Positions 17,923 to 27,282 of a stretch of 64,000 bases of DNA are shown here, piece after piece. Positions within the stretch are counted from its first letter, which is position 1. Each line of letters starts with the position of its first letter. The translations under genes and the position numbers were made by a program. The DNA is taken from contig NZ_KB375281.1 of the NCBI RefSeq assembly GCF_000336555.1, forward strand, positions 3,150,926 to 3,214,925. Reading direction: 5' to 3'. The notes under the pieces were generated by a model, which saw only the letters and a program-made list of their open reading frames with translations, was not told the origin of the DNA and searched no databases. The stretch comes from Afipia clevelandensis ATCC 49720 (lineage in GTDB: Bacteria; Pseudomonadota; Alphaproteobacteria; Rhizobiales; Xanthobacteraceae).

Positions 17923-18804
17923 ATGGCTGAGGAGCGTTCGCGACTGGGTCGCGGTCTTGCAAGTCTGATTGGCGATGTCGGCGGGGAGGCGGCTCATGTC
18001 GAGCGTCCGTCGCGCACGCCGCGCCGCGTGCCGATTGAATTTCTGAAAGCCAATCCGCGCAATCCGCGCCGCACATTTTCCGATGCGGAGCTGGACGAGC
18101 TGTCATCCTCGATCAAGCAGCATGGCGTGATCCAGCCGATTGTCGTGCGTCCGGTGAAGGGCGCGGCGGATCGCTATGAAATCATCGCCGGTGAGCGCCG
18201 CTGGCGCGCGTCGCAGCGCGCCGGCCTGCATGACGTGCCGATCGTCACTGTTGAAGTCACCGACAGCGCCGCGCTTGAAATCGCGATCATCGAGAACGTA
18301 CAGCGCTCGGACCTGAACGCGATGGAAGAAGCGCAGGGCTATCACGCGCTCGCCACCGAATACAAACACAGCGCCGACGACATCGCGAAACTCGTCGGCA
18401 AGAGCCGCAGCCATGTCGCCAACATGATGCGCCTGACCAGGCTGCCGGATCAGGTTCAGGCTTACATTGCCGAAGGCAAACTCTCGGCAGGCCACGCGCG
18501 TGCGCTGATCAATCTGCCGGATCCGGCGGCGGCTGCGAAGCGCATTGTCGAGGAAGGTCTCAACGTGCGTCAGACCGAAGCGCTGGCGCATGAGGAAGGC
18601 GTTCCGGAGCGCAAGCCACAGAAGACGCGCGGCGCGGCAACCGCCAAGGACTCGGACACCATCGCGCTCGAAAAGCGCGTCAGCGATGTGCTCGGCCTCA
18701 AGGTCAGCGTCGATCATCGCAATCCCGGCGGCACGGTTCAGATCAAGTACAAGGATCTCGATCAGCTCGACGAGATTTTGCGGCGGCTGGAAGCGGGCAA
18801 GTAA
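17923..18804 (+). CDS. parB: Chromosome partitioning protein ParB (CTPase clamp)
   Basis: Binds parS, loads as a CTP-gated sliding clamp and nucleates the partition complex. The 293-residue protein has the N-terminal ParA-contact region RSRLGRGLASLIGD, a ParB/Srx CTPase domain with the catalytic and binding motif GERRWRA (90-96), NVQRSDLNAMEEAQGY, a helix-turn-helix (about 150-172, KLVGKSRSHVANMMRLTRLP) and a C-terminal dimerisation domain ending LDEILRRLEAGK. The family start MAEERSRLGRG fits the ATG at 17923, though the frame is open from 17893. Its four cognate sites lie 1.6-3.7 kb upstream. Confidence 0.97.
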   Translation: MAEERSRLGRGLASLIGDVGGEAAHVERPSRTPRRVPIEFLKANPRNPRRTFSDAELDELSSSIKQHGVIQPIVVRPVKGAADRYEIIAGERRWRASQRAGLHDVPIVTVEVTDSAALEIAIIENVQRSDLNAMEEAQGYHALATEYKHSADDIAKLVGKSRSHVANMMRLTRLPDQVQAYIAEGKLSAGHARALINLPDPAAAAKRIVEEGLNVRQTEALAHEEGVPERKPQKTRGAATAKDSDTIALEKRVSDVLGLKVSVDHRNPGGTVQIKYKDLDQLDEILRRLEAGK

Positions 18805-18833
18805 ATCGGAAGCGAGCAGCGATCTACCTTCCG

Positions 18834-18859
18834 GTCGTCCCCGCCTTCGCGGGGACGAC
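18834..18859. repeat. GC-rich palindromic repeat (family R2), between parB and holA
   Basis: A 26-bp perfect-ended palindrome with GTCGTCCCCG and CGGGGACGAC arms around CCTTCG. It lies 30 bp after parB and 33 bp before the convergent holA stop, where it may terminate both transcripts. It is the same element as at 3253-3377. Confidence 0.85.
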
Positions 18860-18891
18860 ATTGCATGTGATGCAAGCCGTATCTCGAATCG

Positions 18892-19920
18892 TTATCCCCG
18901 CCGCCGCGCATTCACGGCAATCGCCAGCAATGCGCGCTGCGCAATCACTTCCGCCAAGGACGATTGCTTGCGCATGTCGAACGCCGCATCAGCGAGTTGC
19001 GCCATCGCCCGCGCCATGCGCTCGGAACTGGCGTTTCGCAGCGCCGTCTCGACCAGTGGCTTGCGCGAAAAATGCAGCCGGGGAAATCCGCTCTCAAGGG
19101 CTTCGTATTCGCTGCGGCCTTCATCGACCGAGAGCCGCGCCTTGTGCAGCAAGGCGGCATGACGCTGCGCCGACATGATGATGAGGCCGGGATAAGTCCC
19201 CGCCGCCATGGCTTTGGCGAACAGCGTTTCGACATCGGCGGCGCGGCCGGCGAAGGCATTGTCCACGATGGGATCGAGCGCGAGCCCCGACGCATCGGTG
19301 ACAATCGCGACCACATCCTCGAGCGTGACTTCGCCCTTGCCATGGGCGTAAAGCGCGACTTTCCGGATTTCATTGCGCGAGGCCTGACGGTCGCCGCCGA
19401 GCAGCGATGTCAGCGCCGCGCGGGCGTCGGCTGCGATTCTCAGATTTGAAGCGCGCAGTTCGTCGTCGATCAGTTTTGCGAGATCGCGCTCGGTGTCGGC
19501 GTAGCAGGCAATCGCGACGGCGGTCTTCGCCTTTTCGCAGGCCTTGCGCAGAGGCGCGTCCGGGCGAAGCTCACCGGCCTCGATCACGATGCGGCAATCG
19601 CTCAGTTGCATCTCCGCCAGCGTGTCGATGCCGCTGGCGAAACTGCGCGTGCCTGCGCGAATACGAATGGCGCGGCGGCCGCCGAACAGCGGCACCGTCA
19701 TGGCTTCGTCGACCAGACGCGAGGGCTCGGCGGCAAGCTCGTCGCCATCCATGCGCACAAGCGAGAAGGGATCGTTGGGATCGTCAACGGCGGACGCCAT
19801 CAAGGCGTCGGCTCGCTCGCGGACAAGGCCGGTGTCGGGGCCATAGAGCAGGATGATCGGCCGCGACGGATCGGGCCGGGCCAGAAATGCGTCGATTTCT
19901 TTCCCGCGAAGCGCGACCAC
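18892..19920 (-). CDS. holA: DNA polymerase III delta subunit
   Basis: Clamp-loader subunit that opens the beta sliding clamp. The 342-residue protein has the delta-family opening IDAFLARPDPSRPIILLYGPDTGLVRERADAL, the clamp-binding and AAA-like segment PFSLVRMDGDELAAEPSRLVDEA and the C-terminal collar segments IIMSAQRHAALLHKARL and LADAAFDMRKQSSLAEVIAQRALLAIA. It is the distal gene of leuS-lptE-holA (24-bp gap to lptE), an order conserved in alphaproteobacteria. It converges on parB. Confidence 0.95.
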   Translation of the reverse strand: MVALRGKEIDAFLARPDPSRPIILLYGPDTGLVRERADALMASAVDDPNDPFSLVRMDGDELAAEPSRLVDEAMTVPLFGGRRAIRIRAGTRSFASGIDTLAEMQLSDCRIVIEAGELRPDAPLRKACEKAKTAVAIACYADTERDLAKLIDDELRASNLRIAADARAALTSLLGGDRQASRNEIRKVALYAHGKGEVTLEDVVAIVTDASGLALDPIVDNAFAGRAADVETLFAKAMAAGTYPGLIIMSAQRHAALLHKARLSVDEGRSEYEALESGFPRLHFSRKPLVETALRNASSERMARAMAQLADAAFDMRKQSSLAEVIAQRALLAIAVNARRRG

Positions 19921-19944
19921 GATTATCCCGCGGCTGTTGTCAGA

Positions 19945-20499
19945 TCAGGTGCCGGCAATGAAGAACGATGCAAGGCGCTGATTGATGTTGTCCGCGATCA
20001 CCTTGGCGGCGCGGTCTTCCGCATCGCGCAGGGCGCGCGAGCGGGCGAAGCGCTGTGCCTGACCCGGGATGTCATACGACACGCGCGAGAACGTGGTGCC
20101 GGTCAGCACTGTCTTGTCGGTGGCGTTGTCCTTTAGTTCGTACACCACATCGATACCGTAGTTTTCGATGTCAGGCCGCGCGGTGGTCGGATCGACGATG
20201 ATCGACAGGCGAGTGGTGGTCAGCCGCATCAGCAGGCGGTGGGTGGTCGGGCCGCCGGTGGCGCTGCCGTACATGCTGAACATCAGGTTGTTGCGAATCT
20301 CGACGCCAAGCCGCGCTTCGCGCGAGCCGTTGGGCAGGTTCAGCGGAGGAACTTCGACACCCTGCAGCTTTTCCCGGAGCGCCGACCCGCCGGTGGCGCT
20401 GCGCTCGCCATACATCGGCTGGAAGCACCCGGCCGTCAGGGCCGCAAGGGCGGCCACGGCAACGAACCGGGCAGCGATGCGCGTACTAAACCACGACAT
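19945..20499 (-). CDS. lptE: LPS-assembly lipoprotein LptE
   Basis: Outer-membrane lipoprotein that plugs LptD and helps insert lipopolysaccharide. The 184-residue precursor has a type II signal peptide: basic start, hydrophobic [12 protein letters not shown] and lipobox LTAGC, giving a lipid-modified Cys at about residue 25. The mature part has the LptE pattern [16 protein letters not shown] and [15 protein letters not shown] followed by [27 protein letters not shown]. The start overlaps the end of leuS by 14 bp and holA follows after 24 bp. The leuS-lptE-holA linkage supports the identity. Confidence 0.93.
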   Translation of the reverse strand: MSWFSTRIAARFVAVAALAALTAGCFQPMYGERSATGGSALREKLQGVEVPPLNLPNGSREARLGVEIRNNLMFSMYGSATGGPTTHRLLMRLTTTRLSIIVDPTTARPDIENYGIDVVYELKDNATDKTVLTGTTFSRVSYDIPGQAQRFARSRALRDAEDRAAKVIADNINQRLASFFIAGT

Positions 20500-23116
20500 T
20501 CACGATCCTCTGCGGAACAATCTTGATCAAGCGAGGTGGGTCACCCTTCAGGGCAAATTTTACAGCATCAATCGCCAAAACGGCAGCCCTTATTTCGGCC
20601 TCCGATGCATTTGAAGTCACTGTAACTTCAGCCTTTTTCTTGCCGTTAATCTGCACAGGCAGTGTGACGGTGTCCTCTACAAGCAAGCTGGGGTCGACTT
20701 CTGGCCATTTTGCCTCAGAGACGAAACCTACCTGACCAAGCGCTTTCCAGCATTCCTCGGCTAAGTGAGGCATCATTAACGAGATCATCTTGACCAAGAT
20801 GACGACAGCCTCGCGAACAGCGGAAAATGATTGCGGCCCCGCTACCTTTCCTGGCTCGACAACGGTCCTCAGAAAACTCACGAACTCATAAATCTGGGCA
20901 ACCGCTGTATTGAATCCTAAGCGCTCGATGTTGTCGCTGACTCGAGCTAGGCGCTTATTTGTAATTCGTCGAATAGCTAGGGCTTGTTCAGAGTCCGAAA
21001 GACCGGACTTGTCAGAAAACGTCGGATTTATTTGTGTTGAGGTGAATACATTCACCAGCCGCCAGACCCGCTGCACGAAACGGCTCGCGCCCTGGACGCC
21101 TTCCTCGCTCCAGATCACGTCACGGTCGGGCGGCGAGTCCGACAGCATGAACCAGCGCGCGGTGTCGGCGCCGTAGGTGCCGATGATGTCGTCGGGATCG
21201 ACCGTGTTGCGCTTCGACTTCGACATCTTCTCGATCGGGCCGATTTCGACAGTCTCTTTGGTCGTCAGCAAGGTCGCGCGGCGCTTGTCGCCGACGGTCT
21301 CGATATTGATCTCGGCAGGGGACGCGAAGGTGCCGTCCTGCTTCTTGTAGGTCTCGTGCACCACCATGCCCTGGGTGAACATGCCTGCGAACGGCTCGTC
21401 CATGGCGATATGACCGGTGGCTTTCATCGCGCGGGTGAAGAAGCGCGAATAGAGCAGATGCAGGATCGCATGCTCGACGCCGCCGATATACTGGTCCACC
21501 GGCATCATGCGGTTGGCGACCGCCGGCGTGGTCGGCGCGTTCTCGTTCCATGGATCGGTGAAGCGCGCGAAGTACCAGGACGAATCGACGAACGTGTCCA
21601 TCGTGTCGGTTTCGCGCGTGGCTGGGCCGCCGCACTGCGGGCAGGTGACGTGCTTCCAGGTCGGATGATGGTCGAGCGCGTTGCCCGGTTTGTCGAAGGT
21701 GACATCCTCCGGCAGCACCACCGGCAAATCGGCAGCGGGCACCGGGACCACATCGCACTTCGGGCAATGGATGACGGGGATCGGGCAGCCCCAGTACCGC
21801 TGGCGCGAAATGCCCCAGTCGCGCAGGCGGAAATTCACCTGCCGTTCGGCGACAGGCGCGTTGCCTCGCGTTTCGGTTTCGAGACGCCTTGCAACTTCTT
21901 CCTTCGCCGCCTCGATGGTCATGCCGTCGAGGAAGCGCGAATTGATCATCCGGCCATCGCCGTCATAGGCCGTGGTGGTGATGACGAAGCTCGCAGGGTC
22001 TTGGCCTTCGGGGCACACCACCGGCGTGGTGCCGAGATTGTACTTGTTGACGAAGTCGAGGTCGCGCTGATCGTGCGCGGGACAGCCGAAGATTGCGCCG
22101 GTGCCGTACTCCATCAGAACGAAGTTCGCGACATAGACCGGCAGCTTCCAGTCCGGATCGAACGGATGCACGGCCTTGATGCCGGTGTCGAAGCCCTGCT
22201 TCTCCGCCGTGTCGATGATTTCCTGCGCGGTGCCCTGACGCTTGGTTTCGGCGACGAACTCGGCCAGCTTCGGATTCTTCAGCGCAGCCGCCTGAGCCAG
22301 CGGATGATCCGCCGCAATCGCCATGAACTTCGCGCCGAACAGCGTGTCCGGGCGCGTGGTGAAGATGCGCAGTTCGCTTTCGCCGCTCGGTGCTGTTGCT
22401 GTGTCTAGTGCGAAGCGGATGAGCAGGCCCTCGGAGCGGCCGATCCAGTTGCGCTGCATGAGGCGCACCTTGTCCGGCCAGCGGTCAAGCGTATCCAGCG
22501 CGTCGAGCAGATCCTGCGAATACTTCGTGATCTTGAAGACCCACTGGTTCATCTCGCGCTGCTCGACCACCGCGCCGGACCGCCAGCCCTTGCCGTCGAT
22601 CACCTGCTCGTTGGCGAGCACGGTCATGTCGACCGGGTCCCAGTTGATCTTGCGCTTTTCCCGCTCGGCCAGCCCGGCGTTCAGGAAATCCAGAAACATC
22701 TTTTGTTGATGCTTGTAGTAGCTCGGATCGCAGGTCGCGAATTCGCGCGACCAGTCGAGCGACAGCCCCATGGTCTGGAGCTGCTTTTTCATCGTGGCGA
22801 TGTTTTCGTAGGTCCACGCCTTCGGCGCGACCTTGCGTTCGATCGCGGCATTTTCGGCGGGCAGACCAAAAGCGTCCCAGCCCATCGGATGCAGCACGTT
22901 GTGGCCCTTGGCGCGCATGTAGCGCGCGACCACGTCGCCCATGGTGTAATTGCGGACATGGCCCATATGGATGCGTCCCGACGGATACGGGAACATCTCG
23001 AGCACGTAGTATTTCGGCCTTGGATCGTCGTTGCGGGTCGCGAAGATCGCGCGCTCGTCCCAGATCTTCTGCCACCGCGGTTCGGATTCGCGGGCGTTGT
23101 AGCGTTCGGTGCTCAT
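20486..23116 (-). CDS. leuS: Leucyl-tRNA synthetase
   Basis: Class Ia synthetase that charges tRNA-Leu and edits mischarged products. The 876-residue protein has HIGH as HMGH (50-53, in [14 protein letters not shown]), the CP1 editing domain and KMSKS within [15 protein letters not shown]. The frame is open to 23149, but the family start [15 protein letters not shown] is at 23116. Most of the gene is about 70% GC. From about 21060 to its end at 20486 (residues about 686-876, anticodon-binding and C-terminal domains) it drops to 45-48% GC within a few bases, without any frame break or loss of family motifs. This suggests gene-internal replacement by a foreign allele. lptE overlaps the 3' end by 14 bp. 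Confidence 0.97.
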   Translation of the reverse strand: MSTERYNARESEPRWQKIWDERAIFATRNDDPRPKYYVLEMFPYPSGRIHMGHVRNYTMGDVVARYMRAKGHNVLHPMGWDAFGLPAENAAIERKVAPKAWTYENIATMKKQLQTMGLSLDWSREFATCDPSYYKHQQKMFLDFLNAGLAEREKRKINWDPVDMTVLANEQVIDGKGWRSGAVVEQREMNQWVFKITKYSQDLLDALDTLDRWPDKVRLMQRNWIGRSEGLLIRFALDTATAPSGESELRIFTTRPDTLFGAKFMAIAADHPLAQAAALKNPKLAEFVAETKRQGTAQEIIDTAEKQGFDTGIKAVHPFDPDWKLPVYVANFVLMEYGTGAIFGCPAHDQRDLDFVNKYNLGTTPVVCPEGQDPASFVITTTAYDGDGRMINSRFLDGMTIEAAKEEVARRLETETRGNAPVAERQVNFRLRDWGISRQRYWGCPIPVIHCPKCDVVPVPAADLPVVLPEDVTFDKPGNALDHHPTWKHVTCPQCGGPATRETDTMDTFVDSSWYFARFTDPWNENAPTTPAVANRMMPVDQYIGGVEHAILHLLYSRFFTRAMKATGHIAMDEPFAGMFTQGMVVHETYKKQDGTFASPAEINIETVGDKRRATLLTTKETVEIGPIEKMSKSKRNTVDPDDIIGTYGADTARWFMLSDSPPDRDVIWSEEGVQGASRFVQRVWRLVNVFTSTQINPTFSDKSGLSDSEQALAIRRITNKRLARVSDNIERLGFNTAVAQIYEFVSFLRTVVEPGKVAGPQSFSAVREAVVILVKMISLMMPHLAEECWKALGQVGFVSEAKWPEVDPSLLVEDTVTLPVQINGKKKAEVTVTSNASEAEIRAAVLAIDAVKFALKGDPPRLIKIVPQRIVNVVV

Positions 23117-23229
23117 CAGGTCAGTCGTCTGCCAAGAGGGGGAATTCAAGGCCGGAGACTAGCCACAAAAGACCGCGACGGGTCAACGCTTTAGGGCGCG
23201 AATCGGCCCTGCGCAGCCTGTTCGGGACA

Positions 23230-24921
23230 TTAGCCTGCGAGCGAAACCGCCGACGGGGCGGGCCGGATCAGCCCATGGGCGACCACCATGTTCCGTCCCT
23301 GCCGTTTTGCCGCATAAAGCGCTGCGTCGGCGGCCTCGATCAGGTCGTCCTCGGGCTGGGCGTCGCCCGGCGTCACGGTCGCGGTGCCGATGCTGACCGT
23401 GACAGTCCTGCCGGGGCTGGTGCGGTGGGGAATTGCGAGACCTTCCACAGCGGCGCGGACTTGCTCGCCGACCCTCAGGGCATCGGCGGTGTCGCCGCCT
23501 GGCAGCAGCAGACAGAATTCCTCGCCGCCATAACGGGCGGCAAAGCCATCACATGAATTGGAGAGGTCCGCCAGCGTTTGGCCGATGCGCTTGAGGCAAG
23601 CATCGCCCTCCGGGTGTCCGTAGGTGTCGTTAAACAGCTTGAAGTGATCGACGTCGATCATCAGAACTGAAAGCTGCGCGTTGGACTGCAGCGCCTTCAT
23701 CCACTCAAATTCGAGCCGGCTCTGGAAGCCGCGGCGATTGGCGAGACCCGAGACAAGGTCGTGGGACGCAATCACCGTCAAGCGATCGTTGGCGGCGGTC
23801 ATTTCACGTTCGCGCTCGGACAGTTGCGAGGCCATCGTGTCGAAGGCCCGGGCGAGCGGAACGAATTCCGCAGGCAGTGTGGCGCTGGAGGCGCGCGCCG
23901 AAAGTTCGCCGCGGCCGAACCGGTTGGCCATCTCCGTCATCTTGCGCACCGGTCGCATGATCAGACGCTCACCGGCGAACCAGGCGCCGAGCAGGGTGAA
24001 GAGACCAACCAGCGCGAGCTGAATATAGGCCGTTCTGATCTCGCCGTTGATACCGCGCAGCATCGTCGCCTGATCGATGCTAACGATCATACGTGCGCGC
24101 GTTCCCGCGACACGGGCGAATGAGACAGCCTTTTTCTCGCCGTTCGCGGATTCAAAGGAGATCGAGCCGTACTCCCGGTCGAGATTGATCTCGCGAAACG
24201 TGACGGCTTCGAGCAGGGACGTATCCTTCAGCGGGCGTCCAATCAGGTCGATTGTGCTTTCCGGCGCTGCCAGGATTGTGCCGCTGCCATCCACGAGCAG
24301 CACCGACATGCCTGGGCGCAGGTTACGGTTGCTGATGAGCTGCGACATCCACTTCAGGTCGATGGAGGCGATGACAAGGGCCTCGCTGTTGCCTTCGATA
24401 GCCGAAACCGGATAGGCGGCGACGATGGTCGGCGTGCCGGAGGGCCGTGCAAGGATATAGTCACTTACGACGAATTCATGGGTTTCCATCGCGCGCTGGA
24501 AATAATCGCGGTCGTGGACATTTGCGCCGACGAAAGCGGATTGCGTCGAGCACTGGATGATGCCGTTCGAGTCCACGAGATTCAGCGAACGGATCCATGG
24601 CAGGTCCACGCGCAGGCTGGCGCGCATGATGGCGCAGCCACGGCCCTGCTGCGCGGCCGATGCGTAGATGTAGGCGGAGGATTTGAGGACGGCTTGCACC
24701 GTGGAAATGATTTCACGCTGTGCGTCGGCGGTGTGCCTGGCGAGTTCGGACAGTTCGTTGGCCGCCTGCACCACCTGCCTGGAGCGGGATTCTTCGAGCA
24801 GACGGACCCGGTCGAGCATCAGCGGGACGACCAGAATCAGCGCCAGAATCACAAGGCGCGCGCGAATCCCGAGCAGCGCCTTGAGTTTTGACGTGTTGCG
24901 GCCGAAGCTGGCGATTGACAT
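23230..24921 (-). CDS. Membrane diguanylate cyclase (Cache-type sensor, HAMP, GGDEF)
   Basis: Predicted to make cyclic di-GMP from GTP in response to a periplasmic signal. The 563-residue protein has a first membrane helix (LVILALILVVPLML, about 25-40), a periplasmic double-Cache-like domain (about 60-290, with DRDYFQRAMETHEFVVSDYI and ASIDLKWMSQLI), a second membrane helix (QLALVGLFTLLGAWFAGE), a HAMP linker and a GGDEF domain with active motif GGEEF at 465-469. The RxxD inhibitory site expected upstream of GGEEF is not present (NSCD at that place), so product inhibition may be weak. The start at 24921 has AAGGGA 6 bp upstream; the frame is open to 25071. A terminator-like hairpin precedes it. 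Confidence 0.92.
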   Translation of the reverse strand: MSIASFGRNTSKLKALLGIRARLVILALILVVPLMLDRVRLLEESRSRQVVQAANELSELARHTADAQREIISTVQAVLKSSAYIYASAAQQGRGCAIMRASLRVDLPWIRSLNLVDSNGIIQCSTQSAFVGANVHDRDYFQRAMETHEFVVSDYILARPSGTPTIVAAYPVSAIEGNSEALVIASIDLKWMSQLISNRNLRPGMSVLLVDGSGTILAAPESTIDLIGRPLKDTSLLEAVTFREINLDREYGSISFESANGEKKAVSFARVAGTRARMIVSIDQATMLRGINGEIRTAYIQLALVGLFTLLGAWFAGERLIMRPVRKMTEMANRFGRGELSARASSATLPAEFVPLARAFDTMASQLSEREREMTAANDRLTVIASHDLVSGLANRRGFQSRLEFEWMKALQSNAQLSVLMIDVDHFKLFNDTYGHPEGDACLKRIGQTLADLSNSCDGFAARYGGEEFCLLLPGGDTADALRVGEQVRAAVEGLAIPHRTSPGRTVTVSIGTATVTPGDAQPEDDLIEAADAALYAAKRQGRNMVVAHGLIRPAPSAVSLAG

Positions 24922-24952
24922 TGGTATTCCCTTGCCCCACGCCAATCCTACG

Positions 24953-24978
24953 AAAAAAGGGTTCAAAGACCCTTTTTT
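24953..24978. terminator. Bidirectional terminator-like hairpin between divergent genes
   Basis: AAAAAAGGGT (24953-24962) and ACCCTTTTTT (24969-24978) form a perfect 10-bp stem with a six-base loop and a T run on both strands. It lies in the 107-bp gap between the divergent GGDEF gene and yggS, about 30 bp upstream of the GGDEF start codon, so it is not at the 3' end of either gene. Confidence 0.75.
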
Positions 24979-25028
24979 GATTTCGTTAAAAATCGAATGA
25001 TCTCCATATTTGACGAAGGTTTGCCGCG

Positions 25029-25718
25029 ATGGATGAGCAAAAGGTGTCGCCGGTAACATCCGATTCACCAAACGGCTTCGCCGAAGTGGAGCGCGAGATT
25101 GCCCGTGCCTGCCGCGATGCGGGGCGCGAGCGATCGTCGGTGACGCTGGTCGCAGTCTCGAAAACCTTCAGCGGCGATGCCATCGAGCCGGTGATCCAGG
25201 CCGGCCAGAAGGTTTTCGGTGAAAACCGCGTGCAGGAAGCCAAATCAAAGTGGCCGGACCTGATGGCGAAGCATCCGGGCCTCGCATTGCATCTGATCGG
25301 ACCGCTGCAGTCGAACAAGGCGAAGGAAGCGGTGGCGCTGTTCGGTGCCATTCACTCGGTGGATCGCGCGAGCCTGTGCGAAGCGCTGGCGAAAGAGATC
25401 GTTAAGCAAGACCGGCATCCGGAATTATTCGTTCAGTTGAACACCGGCGAAGAACCGCAGAAGGCCGGCGTCGCCCCGGCAGACGCCGATGCGTTCATTG
25501 CAAGCTGCCGCGATGTGTATGGTCTGAAGATTTCAGGGTTGATGTGCATTCCACCGGTGGACGAACCACCTGCTGCTCATTTTGCACTTACGGCCAAGAT
25601 TGCCGCGCGCAACGGACTTCCATTGTTGTCGATGGGCATGAGCGCGGATTTTGAAACCGCGATTCAGCTCGGCGCGACCCATGTGCGGGTCGGCTCCGCG
25701 ATCTTCGGGAAACGGTAG
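25029..25718 (+). CDS. yggS: Pyridoxal-phosphate homeostasis protein (YggS/PLPBP)
   Basis: PLP-binding protein of the alanine-racemase fold that balances B6 vitamers and amino-acid pools; it has no known enzymatic reaction. The 229-residue protein has the PLP lysine K45 in LVAVSKTF, FGENRVQEAKSKWPDL, LHLIGPLQSNKAKEAV, LFVQLNTGEEPQKAG, GLMCIPP and the C-terminal phosphate-binding LSMGMSADFETAIQLGATHVRVGSAIFG. Length and motifs are typical. It is divergent from the GGDEF gene and followed by an R1 repeat before the convergent L,D-transpeptidase. Confidence 0.96.
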   Translation: MDEQKVSPVTSDSPNGFAEVEREIARACRDAGRERSSVTLVAVSKTFSGDAIEPVIQAGQKVFGENRVQEAKSKWPDLMAKHPGLALHLIGPLQSNKAKEAVALFGAIHSVDRASLCEALAKEIVKQDRHPELFVQLNTGEEPQKAGVAPADADAFIASCRDVYGLKISGLMCIPPVDEPPAAHFALTAKIAARNGLPLLSMGMSADFETAIQLGATHVRVGSAIFGKR

Positions 25719-25741
25719 AGTCCGCACAAGTAGCTACATCA

Positions 25742-25851
25742 TCATTGCGAGGAGCCATTAGCGCGTTTACGCGCGTCTTCGACGCGCTTTAGCGACGAAG
25801 CAATCCAGTTCCTTTTTCAGGAGTGGATTGCTTCGCTTCGCGCGCAATGAC
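25742..25851. repeat. Palindromic dispersed repeat (family R1), long copy
   Basis: TCATTGCGAGGAG at the left and CGCGCAATGA at the right bound a 110-bp copy, between convergent yggS and the L,D-transpeptidase gene. It has an extra internal hairpin (AGCGCG to CGCGCT, 25760-25790) compared with the other copies. Confidence 0.85.
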
Positions 25852-25866
25852 GAGCGGCTTACAACT

Positions 25867-26415
25867 TTACCCGATCACAATTTTGGTTCGCGGCCCGATC
25901 CGTTCCAGCAAGCGCAACATCGCGCTGCGCGTCAGCCCGACACAGCCTGCGGTCGGTCCGAAGCTCTCGCGGGCGAGATGAATGAACACGGCGCTGCCGC
26001 GCTTTGGAATCCGAGGACGTGTGTTGTGGTCGATCTCGATAATGAAATCGTACAGGTGATCGGCGCGCATCAGTCGGTCGCCGTCATCGCCGGCCTTGCG
26101 AGTGACGGCGCGGTTGTAATGCCGGTCGGAAGGGTCCTCGGACCAGGCGTCGGTGGGTGTAATCGCACGGACCGGCAGAAACGTCTTCGGCCGGGGATGA
26201 CGGTCGGCCCGCCACCACAGCCGGACCGGCTGGAAGACGCCGCGCGGGGTGCCGCCGTCGCCCTCGAACTTGTTGGCCTTGATTCCCCCGCGTCCCAACG
26301 CCACCGGCAGGACCTGCGCTCCTGCGGTCAGCCAGCCCTGAGTCGGGCGGCCGGCGGCGGCATGAACCGCAATCATGGATAATGGCCGATCACGGAACGG
26401 TGTTCTATAAGCCAT
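25867..26415 (-). CDS. L,D-transpeptidase (YkuD) family protein, no signal peptide
   Basis: A 182-residue YkuD-fold protein. The catalytic signature is FIHLARESFGPTAGCVGL, with His in IHLA and the nucleophile Cys in TAGCVGL. The family makes 3-3 crosslinks in peptidoglycan or attaches proteins to it; this subgroup (RDRPLSMIAVHA, ALGRGGIKANKFEGDGGTPRG) is usually annotated only as a YkuD protein. No secretion signal is obvious at the chosen start (ATG 26415). The frame extends to 26538 but without similarity to the family. It is divergent from the cenR-like regulator. Whether it acts in the cytosol or is exported by another route cannot be told from sequence. Confidence 0.85.
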   Translation of the reverse strand: MAYRTPFRDRPLSMIAVHAAAGRPTQGWLTAGAQVLPVALGRGGIKANKFEGDGGTPRGVFQPVRLWWRADRHPRPKTFLPVRAITPTDAWSEDPSDRHYNRAVTRKAGDDGDRLMRADHLYDFIIEIDHNTRPRIPKRGSAVFIHLARESFGPTAGCVGLTRSAMLRLLERIGPRTKIVIG

Positions 26416-26577
26416 TGGAAAGCCTAGATTTCCCCTATTTGCTCTCACCGGCTGCGCACAAACGCAGCTTGCGCTTTTACCCGCAAATGCTCTATTTCGC
26501 CGAGGCTTTGAGATGCGCCCGTCCGGGATCGCTCTCAAATGCCTCTTTTACAAGCCAAATTTTAAAGGACCGGATCA

Positions 26578-27264
26578 ATGGCCAACGCCCGCAAGATCCT
26601 GATCGTGGATGACGATACCGATCTGCGCGATGCCCTTGTGGAGCAATTGTCGCTGCATGAGGAATTCGAGGCTTCCGCGGTCGATACCGGTGCAAAGGGT
26701 GCGCTGGCCGCCAAGAGCAATTCGCCCGATCTGGTTCTGATGGATGTCGGTCTGCCTGATACCGATGGGCGCGAAGTGGTACGCAGCCTGCGCAAGGGCG
26801 GCTTCAAGTCGCCGATCATCATGCTGACCGGTCACGACACTGATTCGGACACCATCCTCGGCCTCGAATCCGGCGCGAACGACTATGTGGCAAAGCCATT
26901 CCGCTTCGCCGTGCTGCTGGCGCGCATCCGCGCGCAGCTTCGCCAGCACGAAGCCAGCGAGGACGCCGTGTTCACGGTCGGCCCCTATAGCTTCCGTCCG
27001 GGCTCCAAGATGCTGACCGGCGCCAATGCCAAGAAGGTGCGGCTCACCGAGAAGGAGACCGCGATCCTGCGGTTCCTCTATCGGGCCGGCCAGATGCCGG
27101 TGTCGCGCGAGACCCTGCTGCAGGAAGTCTGGGGCTACAATTCAGGTGTCACCACCCACACCCTGGAAACGCATATCTATCGCCTGCGCCAGAAGGTGGA
27201 GAAGGACGCGGCCAACCCCGAAATTCTTGTGACTGAGTCCGGGGGCTATAAGCTGGTGCCATGA
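26578..27264 (+). CDS. cenR: OmpR-type response regulator, CenR/OtpR-like
   Basis: DNA-binding response regulator. The 228-residue protein has a receiver domain with acidic pocket D11/D12, phospho-acceptor D56 (LVLMDVGLPDTDG), Thr at LTGHD and K106 in YVAKPF. A winged-helix domain has RLTEKETAILRFLYRAG and VWGYNSGVTTHTLETHIYRLRQKVE. These segments match the CenR (Caulobacter) and OtpR (Brucella) regulators of envelope integrity as I remember them, and the closeness to parAB fits. No histidine kinase is adjacent. A cyclic-nucleotide-binding protein follows 18 bp downstream, presumably in the same operon. The start MANARKILIVDDD is clear. The symbol is a recall-based assignment. Confidence 0.82.
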   Translation: MANARKILIVDDDTDLRDALVEQLSLHEEFEASAVDTGAKGALAAKSNSPDLVLMDVGLPDTDGREVVRSLRKGGFKSPIIMLTGHDTDSDTILGLESGANDYVAKPFRFAVLLARIRAQLRQHEASEDAVFTVGPYSFRPGSKMLTGANAKKVRLTEKETAILRFLYRAGQMPVSRETLLQEVWGYNSGVTTHTLETHIYRLRQKVEKDAANPEILVTESGGYKLVP

Positions 27265-27282
27265 GTCGAATCACGGCGCTCA

